Shown one piece after another: positions 11,047 through 21,003 of a stretch of DNA of 43,395 bases. The notes beneath the pieces were generated by a model. That model was given only the letters and a program-made list of their open reading frames with translations, was not told the DNA's origin and did no database searches. Made by a program: the position numbers and the translations under genes. Positions within the stretch are counted from its first letter, which is position 1. Every line of letters begins with the position of its first letter. This DNA comes from Chloromonas sp. AAM2 (taxonomy: Eukaryota > Chlorophyta > Chlorophyceae > Chlamydomonadales > Chlamydomonadaceae). The DNA is taken from contig QAXH01001125.1 in the NCBI GenBank assembly GCA_004335635.1, positions 1 through 43,395 of the forward strand. Reading direction: 5' to 3'.

Positions 11047-11390
11047 GTTAGTGGGGCAGTTAGCCACGCTTGCCACGGGTTTTGTGTAAATATGCCAAGC
11101 ACTTTGGCTGGCCAATGTCAATTCACCTTCTGACATGATTGACATGCGTGTGCTGGCATGTGGTTGGGTACTGAAGACAAACCATTTGTGTACCAACGAA
11201 CCTGTTGAGCCAAATCATACGTTCTGCTGACATGACTTTGGAAGTGCTTGGATGACTTGGCTTCTGCCACGGCTCCAGTGTTAGTGGTAGCATGATGCTT
11301 GACCAGGTGAGGAGGTCTATCCTTATGATGGTGTGTCGCAATCCCCTTCACAAGTAGTTTGGACGGGTTGGAATCCCTCCCCTCTTGTGA
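11047..11390 (+). mobile_element. dispersed element, copy C (larger internal deletion)
   Basis: Starts with one incomplete 37-bp unit, follows copy B through GTACCAACGAACCTGTT and GACATGACTTTGG, then skips to the terminal module and ends at CTTGTGA. Relative to copy B it lacks most of the middle. It lies just downstream of OEP24 and contains TGTAA at 11,085-11,089, which might serve as that gene's 3'-end signal. Confidence 0.75.
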
Positions 11391-13126
11391 TTCTTTGTTC
11401 TTTGCTGCTGCTGCAACTTGAGTGAGATGATTATTTTCAGTCACTTTGCCACAGGGAAGAATATCTCTTCAGAGGATTGCTGGACCTGTAATCGTCTGAA
11501 ACCGCACAAGCTACCACAGGCATGTATTCAGTCCTGTGTGTTGAGTTGAAGTGCCCGTTCGTTGCAGCTTTCATGGCACCGCGAAGTTGCGGCATGCAGC
11601 GGACGGTCACAACAGTACATGAGGGCCACGTGTACATGAATGACGGTGATCTGAGTGGCAGACATGGCAGTGGTTCAGTCATTCAGAAATGAGTATGCAC
11701 ATATGCGCTCACTTCTGGAGAAACACCTCAGCGTTCGGTGCTGTTTGATGAGGCGTACCGCGCTACTGGCATGGTGCGAATGTGATTATCCCCCAAAAGC
11801 AGATGCATGTACCAGAACAGAGGTTTGAAGCCTGTGTGGCCAAGTAGCCTAACCTGCAGGCCAAGAGTGTGGCATCAACAGTAACAACAGTGAACTCTGT
11901 GGCAATCAGTGGGGACTGCATGCGTGCTCTTGATCTTGGTATGCCCTGTCTTGCATTGCATCACCCGTGCGGCTGGGGACACCGGCATGGGCTTAGGTAT
12001 GGGTATGGGTATGGGTATGGGCCCACCCGTTCTAGTATCAGGAGCTCACAAACGTGACAGTGCAAGTAGCCATGCTATCCTTTCAGTCGAGCCGGAGCTT
12101 CCCAGTAACAAACTGTGACTGTCCTGGTGTGTCGCAATCCCCTTCACATGTAGGTTGGACGGGTTGGAATCCCTCGCATCTTGTGCCTATGCACATGGCC
12201 CCTCCCGCTCGCACATGTTTGGCATGTAATTTGCCGTCTCTCTCTTGCAGGTTTCCCGATTGCAGGTTGCAGATTGCAGGTTTCCCGATCTGGGAGCCTC
12301 GTTTGGCCTTGAAAAAGGGGTGCGTCATCTCCTCACCTCGGGCAGATCTTCTACGAACTGGAGTGGCTGCCACTGGCAGGGGGGTGCATGCACAGACAAC
12401 GCCTCGGTCGTAACGTTGGAGGGAATAAGCAGTCTCTGCAACATACACCATCACCTGTGAAGAAATCGCGCAAGCTTGCTAGAACACTCGTGATGAGTTC
12501 TTGATATTGTGTAGCTCGCCTACGAACAGGTCGGCTGCATTCTCGCATCACATTGCAGACGAGGTTGGCATCAGAGCTGCACCACCCCGACAAATTCGTA
12601 AGTTGATGCATGCTTGCAAGCCGCATTGCTTGCATGTGAGCGCGTATTCTGCTTGCACTGCTCTGCGTTTTCTTGCGGTACTTTCGCGCTGCTTGGGGCT
12701 GGCGAGGATAACTATAAGACACTACGTAGCTGCAGCGCAGTGGCTGGATGCAGGGTTTTGCGGAGGCCGAGTGTCGGGGGTTGCAAACGCGCTGGCCCAA
12801 CCAGAACTGACATTGCGCGCGCTTGCAACCAAGGCAGCTACAGTGGCAAAAAAGGGCCAGACTCCTGGCGAGTTACATGCAAGCCGCACGCTCACAACAG
12901 GCCTGGCGCAGAATCGACTTTACAATTACATGGCAGAAGCTTCCGCGTTCGCTTGAGATTGCGCCAGTTTGGCCCTCGGCAAGCTCTGCCCCGAACAATT
13001 GGTCATGGGCTGTATGGCATTTGAAAGTGTCAAGGACAATCACTTGAATGCATTGGTCGTTGCAGTCACAAGTCGGCTACAGTTCTGATCCATTTTTGCA
13101 GTTATAAGGTTGTCGGCTTGGTTGCG
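11391..13126. other. intergenic stretch between OEP24 and the ankyrin gene
   Basis: No gene supported. It holds a (GGTATG)n microsatellite near 11,996-12,020, a lone terminal module of the dispersed element at 12,119-12,186 (copy E), and a short duplication (GATTGCAGGTTTCCCGAT-like) at 12,250-12,287. Two minus-strand TGTAA motifs (12,920-12,930), about 200 bp past the ankyrin-gene stop, could be its polyadenylation signals. Open frames on both strands between 12,200 and 12,960 lack convincing splice or codon evidence. Confidence 0.45.
12119..12186 (+). mobile_element. dispersed element, copy E (terminal module only)
   Basis: Only the last ~68 bp of the family: TCCTGGTGTGTCGCAATCCC, GGTTGGACGGGTTGGAATCC and a degenerate end (ATCTTGTGC in place of TCTTGTGA). 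Its inverted-repeat arm is also altered (TCACATG). This is the most diverged copy. Confidence 0.7.
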
Positions 13127-16100
13127 CTAGTATAATTGGTAGGTGCTGACGCGCGTGGGATCTTGCCTATGCCTGCGGTGTGGCTTCCACAGCCTGACCT
13201 CCTCCGCTACATGCGCGCCCACTTCGGGTTGTTCCTTTTCAAGTGCGCTGTCGGGTACCAGGATTTTAGTGTGGGCCAGCTCAGACAGTACCTGCGTGCC
13301 AGGAAAATTATGTGACAGGTTAGTTTGCTGCCTGTCAGTGACAGCCTATGTATCAGCAGCCAGGCACACTCGAGAGTGCTTCTATGCAGCCAGGGCACAC
13401 AGAGTACCCATGCACAATTTTCTCACATGGCACACCCATGGTTGAGTGGTGAACTGTTCTGCGCTGCGTGTGCAAGCAGATGAAGCATCTCCAGTCACGC
13501 AAACCGAAGGGGCAAGTCAGAAGTCACTACTCTTCTGATTCTCTCCTGGGAGGAGTTATTGCATGATGCGCCTGCCGGTGGTCATAGCTCACCTGTGCGG
13601 TGGCCCGGTGGTTGCGGTGTGCGGCTATCTGCCGGGGCACCCGCCCCGCCTCGTCTGCAGCCAACAGGTCCGCGCTCCTTCCAGCCAGCAGCCGGACCAT
13701 GGCAGTCATGCCATGGGAAGCAGCCACGCCCAACGGTGTGCGGCCCCTGTGGCATGTGAACAAGGCACGTGACATTGCCCCTCAGCTGGCCTGAGCTGTG
13801 CTGGACAAAACGTTGGACGCACGGTTGGGTGGGCGGCTTTGAACAAGGATGCTCTCGTGAGTTCAACTGCAGTGAGTGTATGCATCAAGGAACGCCACAG
13901 GCTGCTCGTGCTCTGAACAGCCATCGTGCTTTGCCTTGTACACGCGAGCACGAACATCCCGCCGTTGTACACGCTGCTCATGCTCTGGTGCCTCGGAAAG
14001 CCACGCTGGTATTAACTACATGCCTGCCTTGACACGAGAACACAGGAACACACAGATCTTCTGATGCCTCACCTGCCATCCCTGACCTCCAGTCGTGCAC
14101 CCGCTGCCAACAGGGCATCCACAGCGGAGATGGAGCCGCTCCTGACAGCCGCAAACACAGGGTTGGCGCTCCCCGGCTGCAGCAGGCTCTGGTTGCCCAA
14201 GCCCTTGGACAGCAGCCAACTCACCATGTCACCGTGACCAGCCTGTGCATGCATCGTGAATGTGTGCGCATGCAGTGAGTGTACACGCGTGTTGGGTAGG
14301 TACAACACTGCGCCACGGTTTGTTGCATTGGACGTTCAGCCCCGGAGCTCATCAATCGAGCCACCATTTGTGAGATACATGTGTCAGCATTGTATACTCT
14401 TTTGCTGACAGCTCCCTGGGCTAGAGCAGTTTCAACCAACTGGTACTACATCCGCTGCACTTGTATCAGCCCGATGAATGCTTGATCAGCCCAACGCCAG
14501 GCCTGCTGTTGCCATGCTCCTGCGCTGTCCATACCACCCTGCATGACCCTCCGCTTGCCTTCGCTGCCAGGCTCAACAAGCGCGCGGCCTCAGGCGAATT
14601 GCTGCTGCAATCCAGCTGCGCTCCCCTGCCTAGAAGTGCCTCTGCACACGCCACATGGCCGCCCTGACATGCGTGGTCCAGTGCATGTAGGCCCTCCATG
14701 TCAGGCTGGTTGACGTCCAGCGGAGGCTGTAAGGCCAGCAGCATGTGCAGCGCCTGCAAGGGCATGTCCAGCTTCGCCACTGTAAACTACACCGGTGTGG
14801 CATAAGTGTCGTGGGTCTTGATAACCCCTGTTCATACCATGCCACAGCACTGGGAACAACAATGCACCTCACCCACTCTCTTGCTTGCAAAGAAGGCCCA
14901 GGAGCGCAACAAGTACAGCCTTGCTCTGCAGTGCAACCCCTGGCCATGCGATGTTGCAACCGCTGAAGCGCAATGCAGGCTTTCTCGCCTGGCCATGAAG
15001 GGCCAGCAGGGAGAAAGTACCGCTGGTTCTCCCAGATCAACAAGGATACAACCGGATAACAGCCGGGTGGCATAGAACCTCTCAGCCAGATGGCACACTC
15101 GGATGACTGCCAGATACAGCCGGATAGCAGCCAGACAACATGGAACGTCCGGCTGTCCTGTTGCGTCTCATTCGCGGCCCTACATCCGGCCATCCGAGCC
15201 ATCCGGCAATCCGGCTGTCCCTTTGCCCACCCATACCCCCAGAAATCCACGGTGGGCCAAGGGACAGCCATTTGTGCTTTCGCCCCCTCAATCCGGCCAT
15301 CCGTGCTATCCGGCCATCCGGCCATCCGGCTTCACCTTCCCCTTCACCGAATATTTTATAAAAACCAGTAGGTGTGTATTCGAATGGTTGGAGATCCGGG
15401 TTCATAGCCGGATATCTGGCAATCGCTATCCTGCTGCTCAAGGATGGTCGGATATCCGGACTCATAGTCGGATATCTGGCAGTTGCTATCCGGCTGCTCA
15501 AGGTCGGATTGGGCTGTCATCTGGCTGTCCATCTGGCTGTCCTCCGGCCCATCCGAGTGTCATCCGGCTGACCAGCGGTACCTTCTGCCAGCAGGTGTGA
15601 ACCCAACGCAGTTGCCCACCTGTGTCGCCCCCGCTGCGGCCGCGTACATGAGCGCTGTCTGGCCCTGGGGATCAGCGTCCCCTGGCCGGGCGCCCGCCGC
15701 TTGCATCAGACACTGAGCACACTCAACCTGCAGGAACACACAAACAGATGTGATGAAGAGCACAAGCAGGTGAGCACAGCGAGCGAGGTGACTGGATACG
15801 GGCTTGCAGCCAGGCAAGGGACAAGAAGGTGTACTGTGTGAGAGTTTGAAGCCTAATCGCAGGATGAAGACAATCAGGTCAACAACCAAGCACGTGACAG
15901 TAGGACAGCAGGATGCAATATAAAGGCACTGAGTGTAGGCGTCATGTGCAAATAACCTGGCAGCGGCCTCACCCTATCATGCTTGCAGGCCAACAAGAAG
16001 GCGCTAGCACCTCGCCGTGTGAGCCCTGCATGCGCTGCGCCGGCCTCGAGCAAGGCTTTAAGTGTGTCCGTGTGCCCACCCTTGGTTGCTGCCATCACAG

Positions 16101-17768
16101 CAGTCTCACCACCTCGAGTCGTCTGCATGCGATGGACGGGCATGTGAAAAAGGGGTGAGCAGATCGGTCATTGACGGTGGATGTGGCTGAGCAAGCGGGC
16201 ACACCAGGGCAACGGCCGTGCAACACACAACGCGTGTGGCACAAGCCTTAAGTGGCCAGGCTGAGTCAACATGTTGGCTGGTTCAGCAAGCGTGTGAGCT
16301 GGCTGTGTCGCGGTTTCACAGGAAAAAAAGTTTCACAGCTGTCATCCTGTAAAGGCAGGAAGCTCTGGAGCACTTCCACAGTGTGTGGGTGTGGTTAGCA
16401 GTACAAGTTACGGCGGACAGGAACGTGAACTTCACAGTATCAGAGTTGGATCGGTCAGCTCAGGTAGCCGTTGTGGCACAACACAACCAATGCCCTTTAC
16501 TTGCATGGCCATCCCGTCACCTGTGCAAGTAGGTATGCTCGCCCGGCCTTGCCGCCCTGTTTGCTGTTCAACAAAAGGTCAACAACCTGATGAAGCAAAC
16601 CAAGGCAAGCACCAGGTTACAGCAGTACATCTGACGTTGTTTGTAAACTTGGGCGGTACTAGAAGTCACTGGGTAGGAGGCAAGGCTGTGCTATCAGTGC
16701 AGAGAAAACAATGAAGGTATTGTCAGGCCAGGCCCACCTCCGTTCCACCCTTGGATGCCGCCATGATGAGGGCTGTGGCTCCTATGCCATCGCCTGTCAG
16801 CACGTCGGCGCCCATCTCAAGCAAGTGTGCCACAATGCGGGGGTCTGCAGGCGACAGGTCAACACAGGAGTGGCAACGGAGGAGTGCTAAGCTTGCTTAG
16901 CTCTTGTGCTAGCAGGTGTGAAGCAGGATAAAGCCACTGACTGGTCCTAGATGATTTCTGATGTACTGATGTTCCTTCTACCGCAAACATCATGCGTGGA
17001 GTGCAGCGACTTGGTTCGACGTCAACTGCAGTATTTTGCACATACCATTGGCTGAAGCCGCCGCTATCAGTGGTGTGGCGCCATAAGGAGTGTGTCTTTC
17101 AAGGAGGCTGGGCAGTTGCTTAAGCAACAGTTTGGTGGTGTCCAGGTCCTTCTGCATTGGCATCAGCATACCAGCAAGCCAAAAATTGCCCAAACTGTGA
17201 ACCATCCCGCTTTTCATTACACACAGGTCAACAGCAGTCAGATTTACAGTTAATAAGCTCCCATTCGGTGAGCTATGATCCCGTGCTCAGCCGGCGTGTT
17301 GAACCGGCAATATCACACAGCAACACGGCACTGCACCCTCAACACTGATCTCTGCTTCGCGTGGCAGGTAAACCGCCTGGTCGGGAAAGCGAGCGGCCGC
17401 AGTGCATGCAAGCAGTGCAAGCATGGGCGAAAGTGCAAGCGTGGGCGAAAATTCCAATGGGCGACTGTGAGCTGTGACGTCATTTCAACAAAACAGCGCA
17501 ATCCTTGGAGAGCAACCTGGTCAGTGATTGAGTGCCATGGCCCCGGTGGCAGTAGCACAGCTGGTAGTCGTAGCGCGATACTCACATTAAGAATCGCGTC
17601 AAACAGCTCATGCTTGTGCTTTTTGACCTGCTGCAGCGCAATCCGCCGCGCTTGCCTCTCCGCAGCTATCTTTTCCTCGCCGGCTTGGTAGGGCGAAGCC
17701 TTGCGGGTCTTGTACGACCAATCATTAGCACACGGCCACTGGGCATTCGTGGGCAGAATACTGCGCAT
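13127..17768 (-). CDS. ankyrin-repeat protein, ten exons
   Basis: Ankyrin repeats are helix-loop-helix protein-binding units, so partners and pathway are unknown. Phase-consistent exons are 17768-17586, 17151-17046, 16844-16738, 16122-15973, 15727-15620, 14925-14877, 14779-14538, 14242-14073, 13746-13593 and 13291-13127, giving 477 residues. Most exons carry about one repeat. Examples are TPYGATPLIAAASANG, GATALIMAASKGGTE, GGETAVMAATKGGHTDTLKA, GQTALMYAAAAGATQ, GLHALDHACQGGHVACAEAL, AGHGDMVSWLLSKG and GRTPLGVAASHGMTAMVRLL. The N-terminal ~60 residues are charged and helical-looking (EEKIAAERQARRIALQQVKK). The C-terminal ~54 residues after the last repeat are basic and unrecognised. No membrane segment or second domain is seen. 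The start is the ATG at 17,768, and earlier exons cannot be excluded. The 49-bp sixth exon is the least certain. The intron at 15,619-14,926 holds a foldback element. Confidence 0.8.
15004..15594. mobile_element. foldback/MITE-like element in an ankyrin-gene intron
   Basis: The ends are inverted copies. Left 15,004-15,026 and the reverse complement of right 15,572-15,594 agree at 19 of 23 positions, sharing GTACCGCTGG exactly. Inside, the left half is crowded with CCGGATA/CAGCCGGAT words and the right half with ATCCGGC/TATCCG, so the arms are loosely complementary. Within the right half two ~60-bp units around 15,410-15,510 are tandem duplicates (GGATATCTGGCA followed by GCTATCC and CTGCTCAAGG). 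There is no coding capacity. The right end lies 25 bp from the donor of the exon ending at 15,620. Confidence 0.7.
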
Positions 17769-19107
17769 TCTACAGCGATTTGACGAGGGTAATTGGTACG
17801 ACGAAAACCCTAGATGGAGCAGTAGAAAGTTGACAAGCAGCTCAGCTGTGATCACTGTCGTGAGGAATGATCAACACACGTAGAATGATTGAATAAGTTC
17901 GGGCAAGCATGCACATGCCATGCCGGTGAGGCCTCACACCCCACAGCTGTTAATCGTTTCCCACGGCACGTGGATTAAAATTGCCTCCACTTGTAGGTTC
18001 CGTCTTGTCTCCGAGCCTCGTGATGCCCTGAAGCATGTCAAGAAGCATGTCACACTCCCTCACAGGATGGCTACCTAGACCCGCACTTGAGTTGGAGCTA
18101 TTCCTTCATTTCATGCCAGGTGGGCTCTCTGAATTATGCATGTTCAGATGGCTGCCACAACAGTTACGCTGCACCTTTTGCTCTTGACTTCGTCATGTGC
18201 TGAGGGTGATTGTTGTGATTTGATGGTGCAGACTTTGGCAAAAGGCGCACCTGAGTAAGAGTTTGGAACCGCAACTGGGCCAGATTAGAGAACCAGCCAA
18301 AACTGCTCAGCACTAGAGTGACAACGAAGGAAGTCTGCCGACTGCCCGTTAGAACGCAGCAAGCACGTGAGCGCCATAGGGCGAGGCACAAAACCATGTT
18401 TTCCACACACTAACAGGAAAGACAAGGGGCAAGCAGCAGCAATCAGGCATGCAAGCGTTTAAACAGACATCAGAGAAGTACCCGCATTGACCCAATGGGA
18501 CCTGGTCCGGAATCCTGTTATGCCGATCTCCTGACTTACAAGCTGAACCGTTCTGTTCTGAGGCGTCAAGCCGTGTGATGTCCAGGCCCATGAGTCAACA
18601 AGCCATTGATGGCAGTGTGCAAAAAGGCCCTCAAAAGGATGAGATAAAAGTGTACAAACCTCGGCCACTCCGGCCGCTACAGTGAGCATTGCCCAGCCAT
18701 ACCATGCGATTGCAAGGATTTGCGTTTGAGCCAGGCGCAATGACAGTTGACAGAGGTTCCTGACATCGGGGACAGCATCGCAATGTCAGCATGTGCTCAT
18801 GAAATGCTGTCTCTGAAATGCTGTCTCTCCTTGCCTCAGATTTCCCAGCGATACTTGGCTGGCAGCAGGCCAGGTAATCACTACGCTCGCTATCCTTGAC
18901 ACCCAGCACACAATACCACATGCCGGGCACATGCCGGGCACATGCCGGGATGTGTAGGAACATGTCTTTTCATTTCGTCCCTGCATATCTGCGCTAGTGC
19001 CAGCCTGCTGCGACTGCACGTGCAGGTGCTCCACGTGCTTGGTAATGAAGCTTGCTAGCTGTGCATGTCTTTTCATGCACGAGATGACCCAGTGGCTGTT
19101 AAACCCA
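17769..19107. other. intergenic stretch between the ankyrin and CAL genes
   Basis: No gene supported. It contains repeat module H copy 1 (18,494-18,716) and a short 11-bp tandem (ACATGCCGGGC, three times) at about 18,918-18,950. A minus-strand TGTAA within the repeat module at 18,536-18,540 is a candidate 3'-end signal for the CAL gene, but it is about 570 bp away. Confidence 0.4.
18494..18716 (-). repeat. dispersed repeat module H, copy 1
   Basis: About 220 bp highly similar to 29,949-30,170 in the same orientation. Landmarks are CCTGGTCCGGAATCCTGTTA, CTTACAAGCTGAACCG, CCATTGATGGCAGTGTGCAA and CGGCCACTCCGGCCGCTACA. On the minus strand both copies are open in one shared frame (VAAGVAEVC, HPFEG, AHCHQWLVD, WAWTSHGLTPQNRTVQLVSQ). 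At 29.8-30.2 kb this module is fused to the terminal module of the CTTGTGA family; here it is not. Confidence 0.8.
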
Positions 19108-20586
19108 TCAGTGCGTGAGTTTTGCCATCTCCTCAGCCTCTGCCTGCAGGCGCAGCAAGTATTTCTGTTCCCTGAAGTTGATCCACTGGTACTCCTTGCT
19201 GGCAACTAGCTTCTCCCTGTAAGCCTCCACATCCCGCCACTGAGTGCCGTAAGGCAACTCCTCGTCCTTGAACCGCCGAGCCAAGTTCAGGTAGTGCTCA
19301 GCTGAGTCCACCATGACGCGTTCCTTCTGCAAACAGAAAAAAAAGCCAGCATGCACTTCAAATCTGGGCTGATGCAACCCTGCCCCGTCCTTTTGTCTGC
19401 CACACAACAGCAGTTGGCACAATCGTACGCCAAGCGCAGGCTGGGATGCTTGGACACAGCGGGAAGGAGTGCGACCATGCAAAAGACTGCCAGTGGACAC
19501 ATTGAACGAATGCATGTTTGTTGGATGCCGCACTTTGCTGCATGCAGGAATGACAGGTGTTGCCGAATGCGCGTGCAATGTGCATGCAGCACTGCGCCAT
19601 GTTGAGCCGGTGTGCCAGTGGCATGTGCAAGATGAGTTTTTCTGAATCCTGTGTTGACGTGCAGTCAGAATGGCCCTGCTTGCTCCTTGGCCGTGTGGCG
19701 CTGTGTAATGGCTCTAACCATGTGCAGCGCACCTCGCTGCCTGTGAGCTTCCGCAAAAATCTGATTGGATTCCCACCCCATAGCTCTCCAGATGGGATGC
19801 GCCGCGCTGGAGGCACGACTGACCCAGGTGCGACAATGGACTCAGTTTCCACAATGGCGCCCTCGCAGATGACAGTCCGTGCGCCAATCAAAACCTTGGG
19901 CTCAATACGGCATGAGCGCAGCATGCAGTAGGGCTCGATGGTGACGTGGTCGCCTATGATGGTGGCTGGGTTCAGGCCTGTGGGAACAGCCCTGCACCAT
20001 ACCAACAACATGAGGGATGGAAGATGTGAGCATGACGCCTGCCACAAGCCACCGTTGCATGCATGCATACATGCAGTAAGGCAATTATCGGCTTACCGTG
20101 CTGCATGGATGACAGAACGGTCAAGCACAACTGAGTATCCGCCTATCCTGATCTTGTTCAAGTCCCCTCGCACAACTGCGCCGTAGAAGATTGCCACCTG
20201 CGACGGTGACCACGCAATGGCTCTGCTTTTACGAGTGGACATCAACTGGTGCACACGCTCATGCAGCTTGGCCTTGTGCTCGCACGTTTGCAATCACAAA
20301 AACACTGCAAGAGTTCATGCCCTGACGCGCATGTCACCTTGTCATAAATATCCACGTCCCCAGCCACGACCGCATTGGGAGCAATCCAGGTGCATGGCTG
20401 ATACCAGGGGTTCTTGTCGAGAATGGAAAGAATGCTTCGTTGCCGATTGTACCACTCCTCTTCAATGGGGACCTGAGAGACAGCCGGGCCATTGGGTGCG
20501 TCAAAATACTGGATGCCACGCGCGCCTGCTGGTAGGATTGGCGCCCGCAGGAGCCGCAGCAACTGGCCGCTGGCCTGGCGGATCAT
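19108..20586 (-). CDS. CAL: gamma-carbonic-anhydrase-like subunit of mitochondrial complex I
   Basis: Plant and algal complex I carries a matrix-side trimer of gamma-CA and gamma-CA-like (CAL) subunits. Exons 20586-20338, 20197-20097, 19991-19733 and 19326-19108 join in phase to 275 residues, normal for the family. The N-terminus (MIRQASGQLLRLLRAPILPA) is an Arg-rich mitochondrial presequence. The left-handed beta-helix hexapeptides run from about residue 68 to 190, with YGAVVRGDLNKIRIGG at 88-103 retaining the RGD. A C-terminal helix contains EHYLNLARRFKDEELPYGTQW. Of the three zinc-ligand histidines in active gamma-CAs only the one in VIHAAR (His114) remains. The AHxxxxH position is replaced by EPYCMLRSC (136-144), the CAL pattern. 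It is therefore probably structural, not an active carbonic anhydrase. IPSGELWGGNP is typical of the family. The chosen start is the first ATG; an upstream in-frame TTG was ignored. Confidence 0.92.
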
Positions 20587-21003
20587 TGCAAAGACCAACC
20601 GCTACGCCCTGGCACCACCTAGCGCTTCAGCGAGTTGCACTCTTGTTGCGCGATGGAGCAATGCAGAAAAATGCGCGATAGAAACGGCCTGGCAACCGAC
20701 AAAACCCCAATACTTTTGGCCAACAGGCCTTGGTTGCCAGCAAACTCGAGGCATCGGCAGCCGCACACGTATTGAGTACCCTGGGGTCCCATGTCAGCCG
20801 CCATTTACACCCCATGCGGGCGTTCGTGCAGGGCAGGCTGATGTGCTGATGTGGTTCTGATATGCGCAGCAGGTCGTGACGGTGAGCGGGAGTAAGCCAC
20901 GACCGACGGCTCAAGACCAAGCGCAAGTTCTGTCCTCTCATCCAGCACATCCGCTTTCAAATTCAAGCGTAGTTTGCATGCCGCTCATGCGAGTAACACG
21001 AAC
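20587..21003. promoter_or_regulatory. divergent intergenic region between CAL and the large unrecognised gene
   Basis: 417 bp separates the two outward-facing ATGs, enough for two short 5' untranslated regions and a shared promoter. I see no clear TATA box or named motif. The region could also hold a non-coding first exon of the large gene. Confidence 0.4.

Noticed and set aside
11990..12022. (GGTATG)n run as interstitial telomere repeat
   Set aside because: It does not match TTTAGGG or TTTTAGGG, the repeats known from plants and green algae. It is treated as a microsatellite.
13118..13160. tRNA-like start (CTAGTATAATTGGTAGG resembles a tRNA A box)
   Set aside because: No B box (GGTTCGANNC) or acceptor-stem pairing follows at the right distance, and the site overlaps the last exon and stop of the ankyrin gene.
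17313..17585. Extension of the first ankyrin exon past 17,586
   Set aside because: A GTGAGT donor at 17,585 joins in phase to the ankyrin-like exon at 17,151. The read-through has no ankyrin character.
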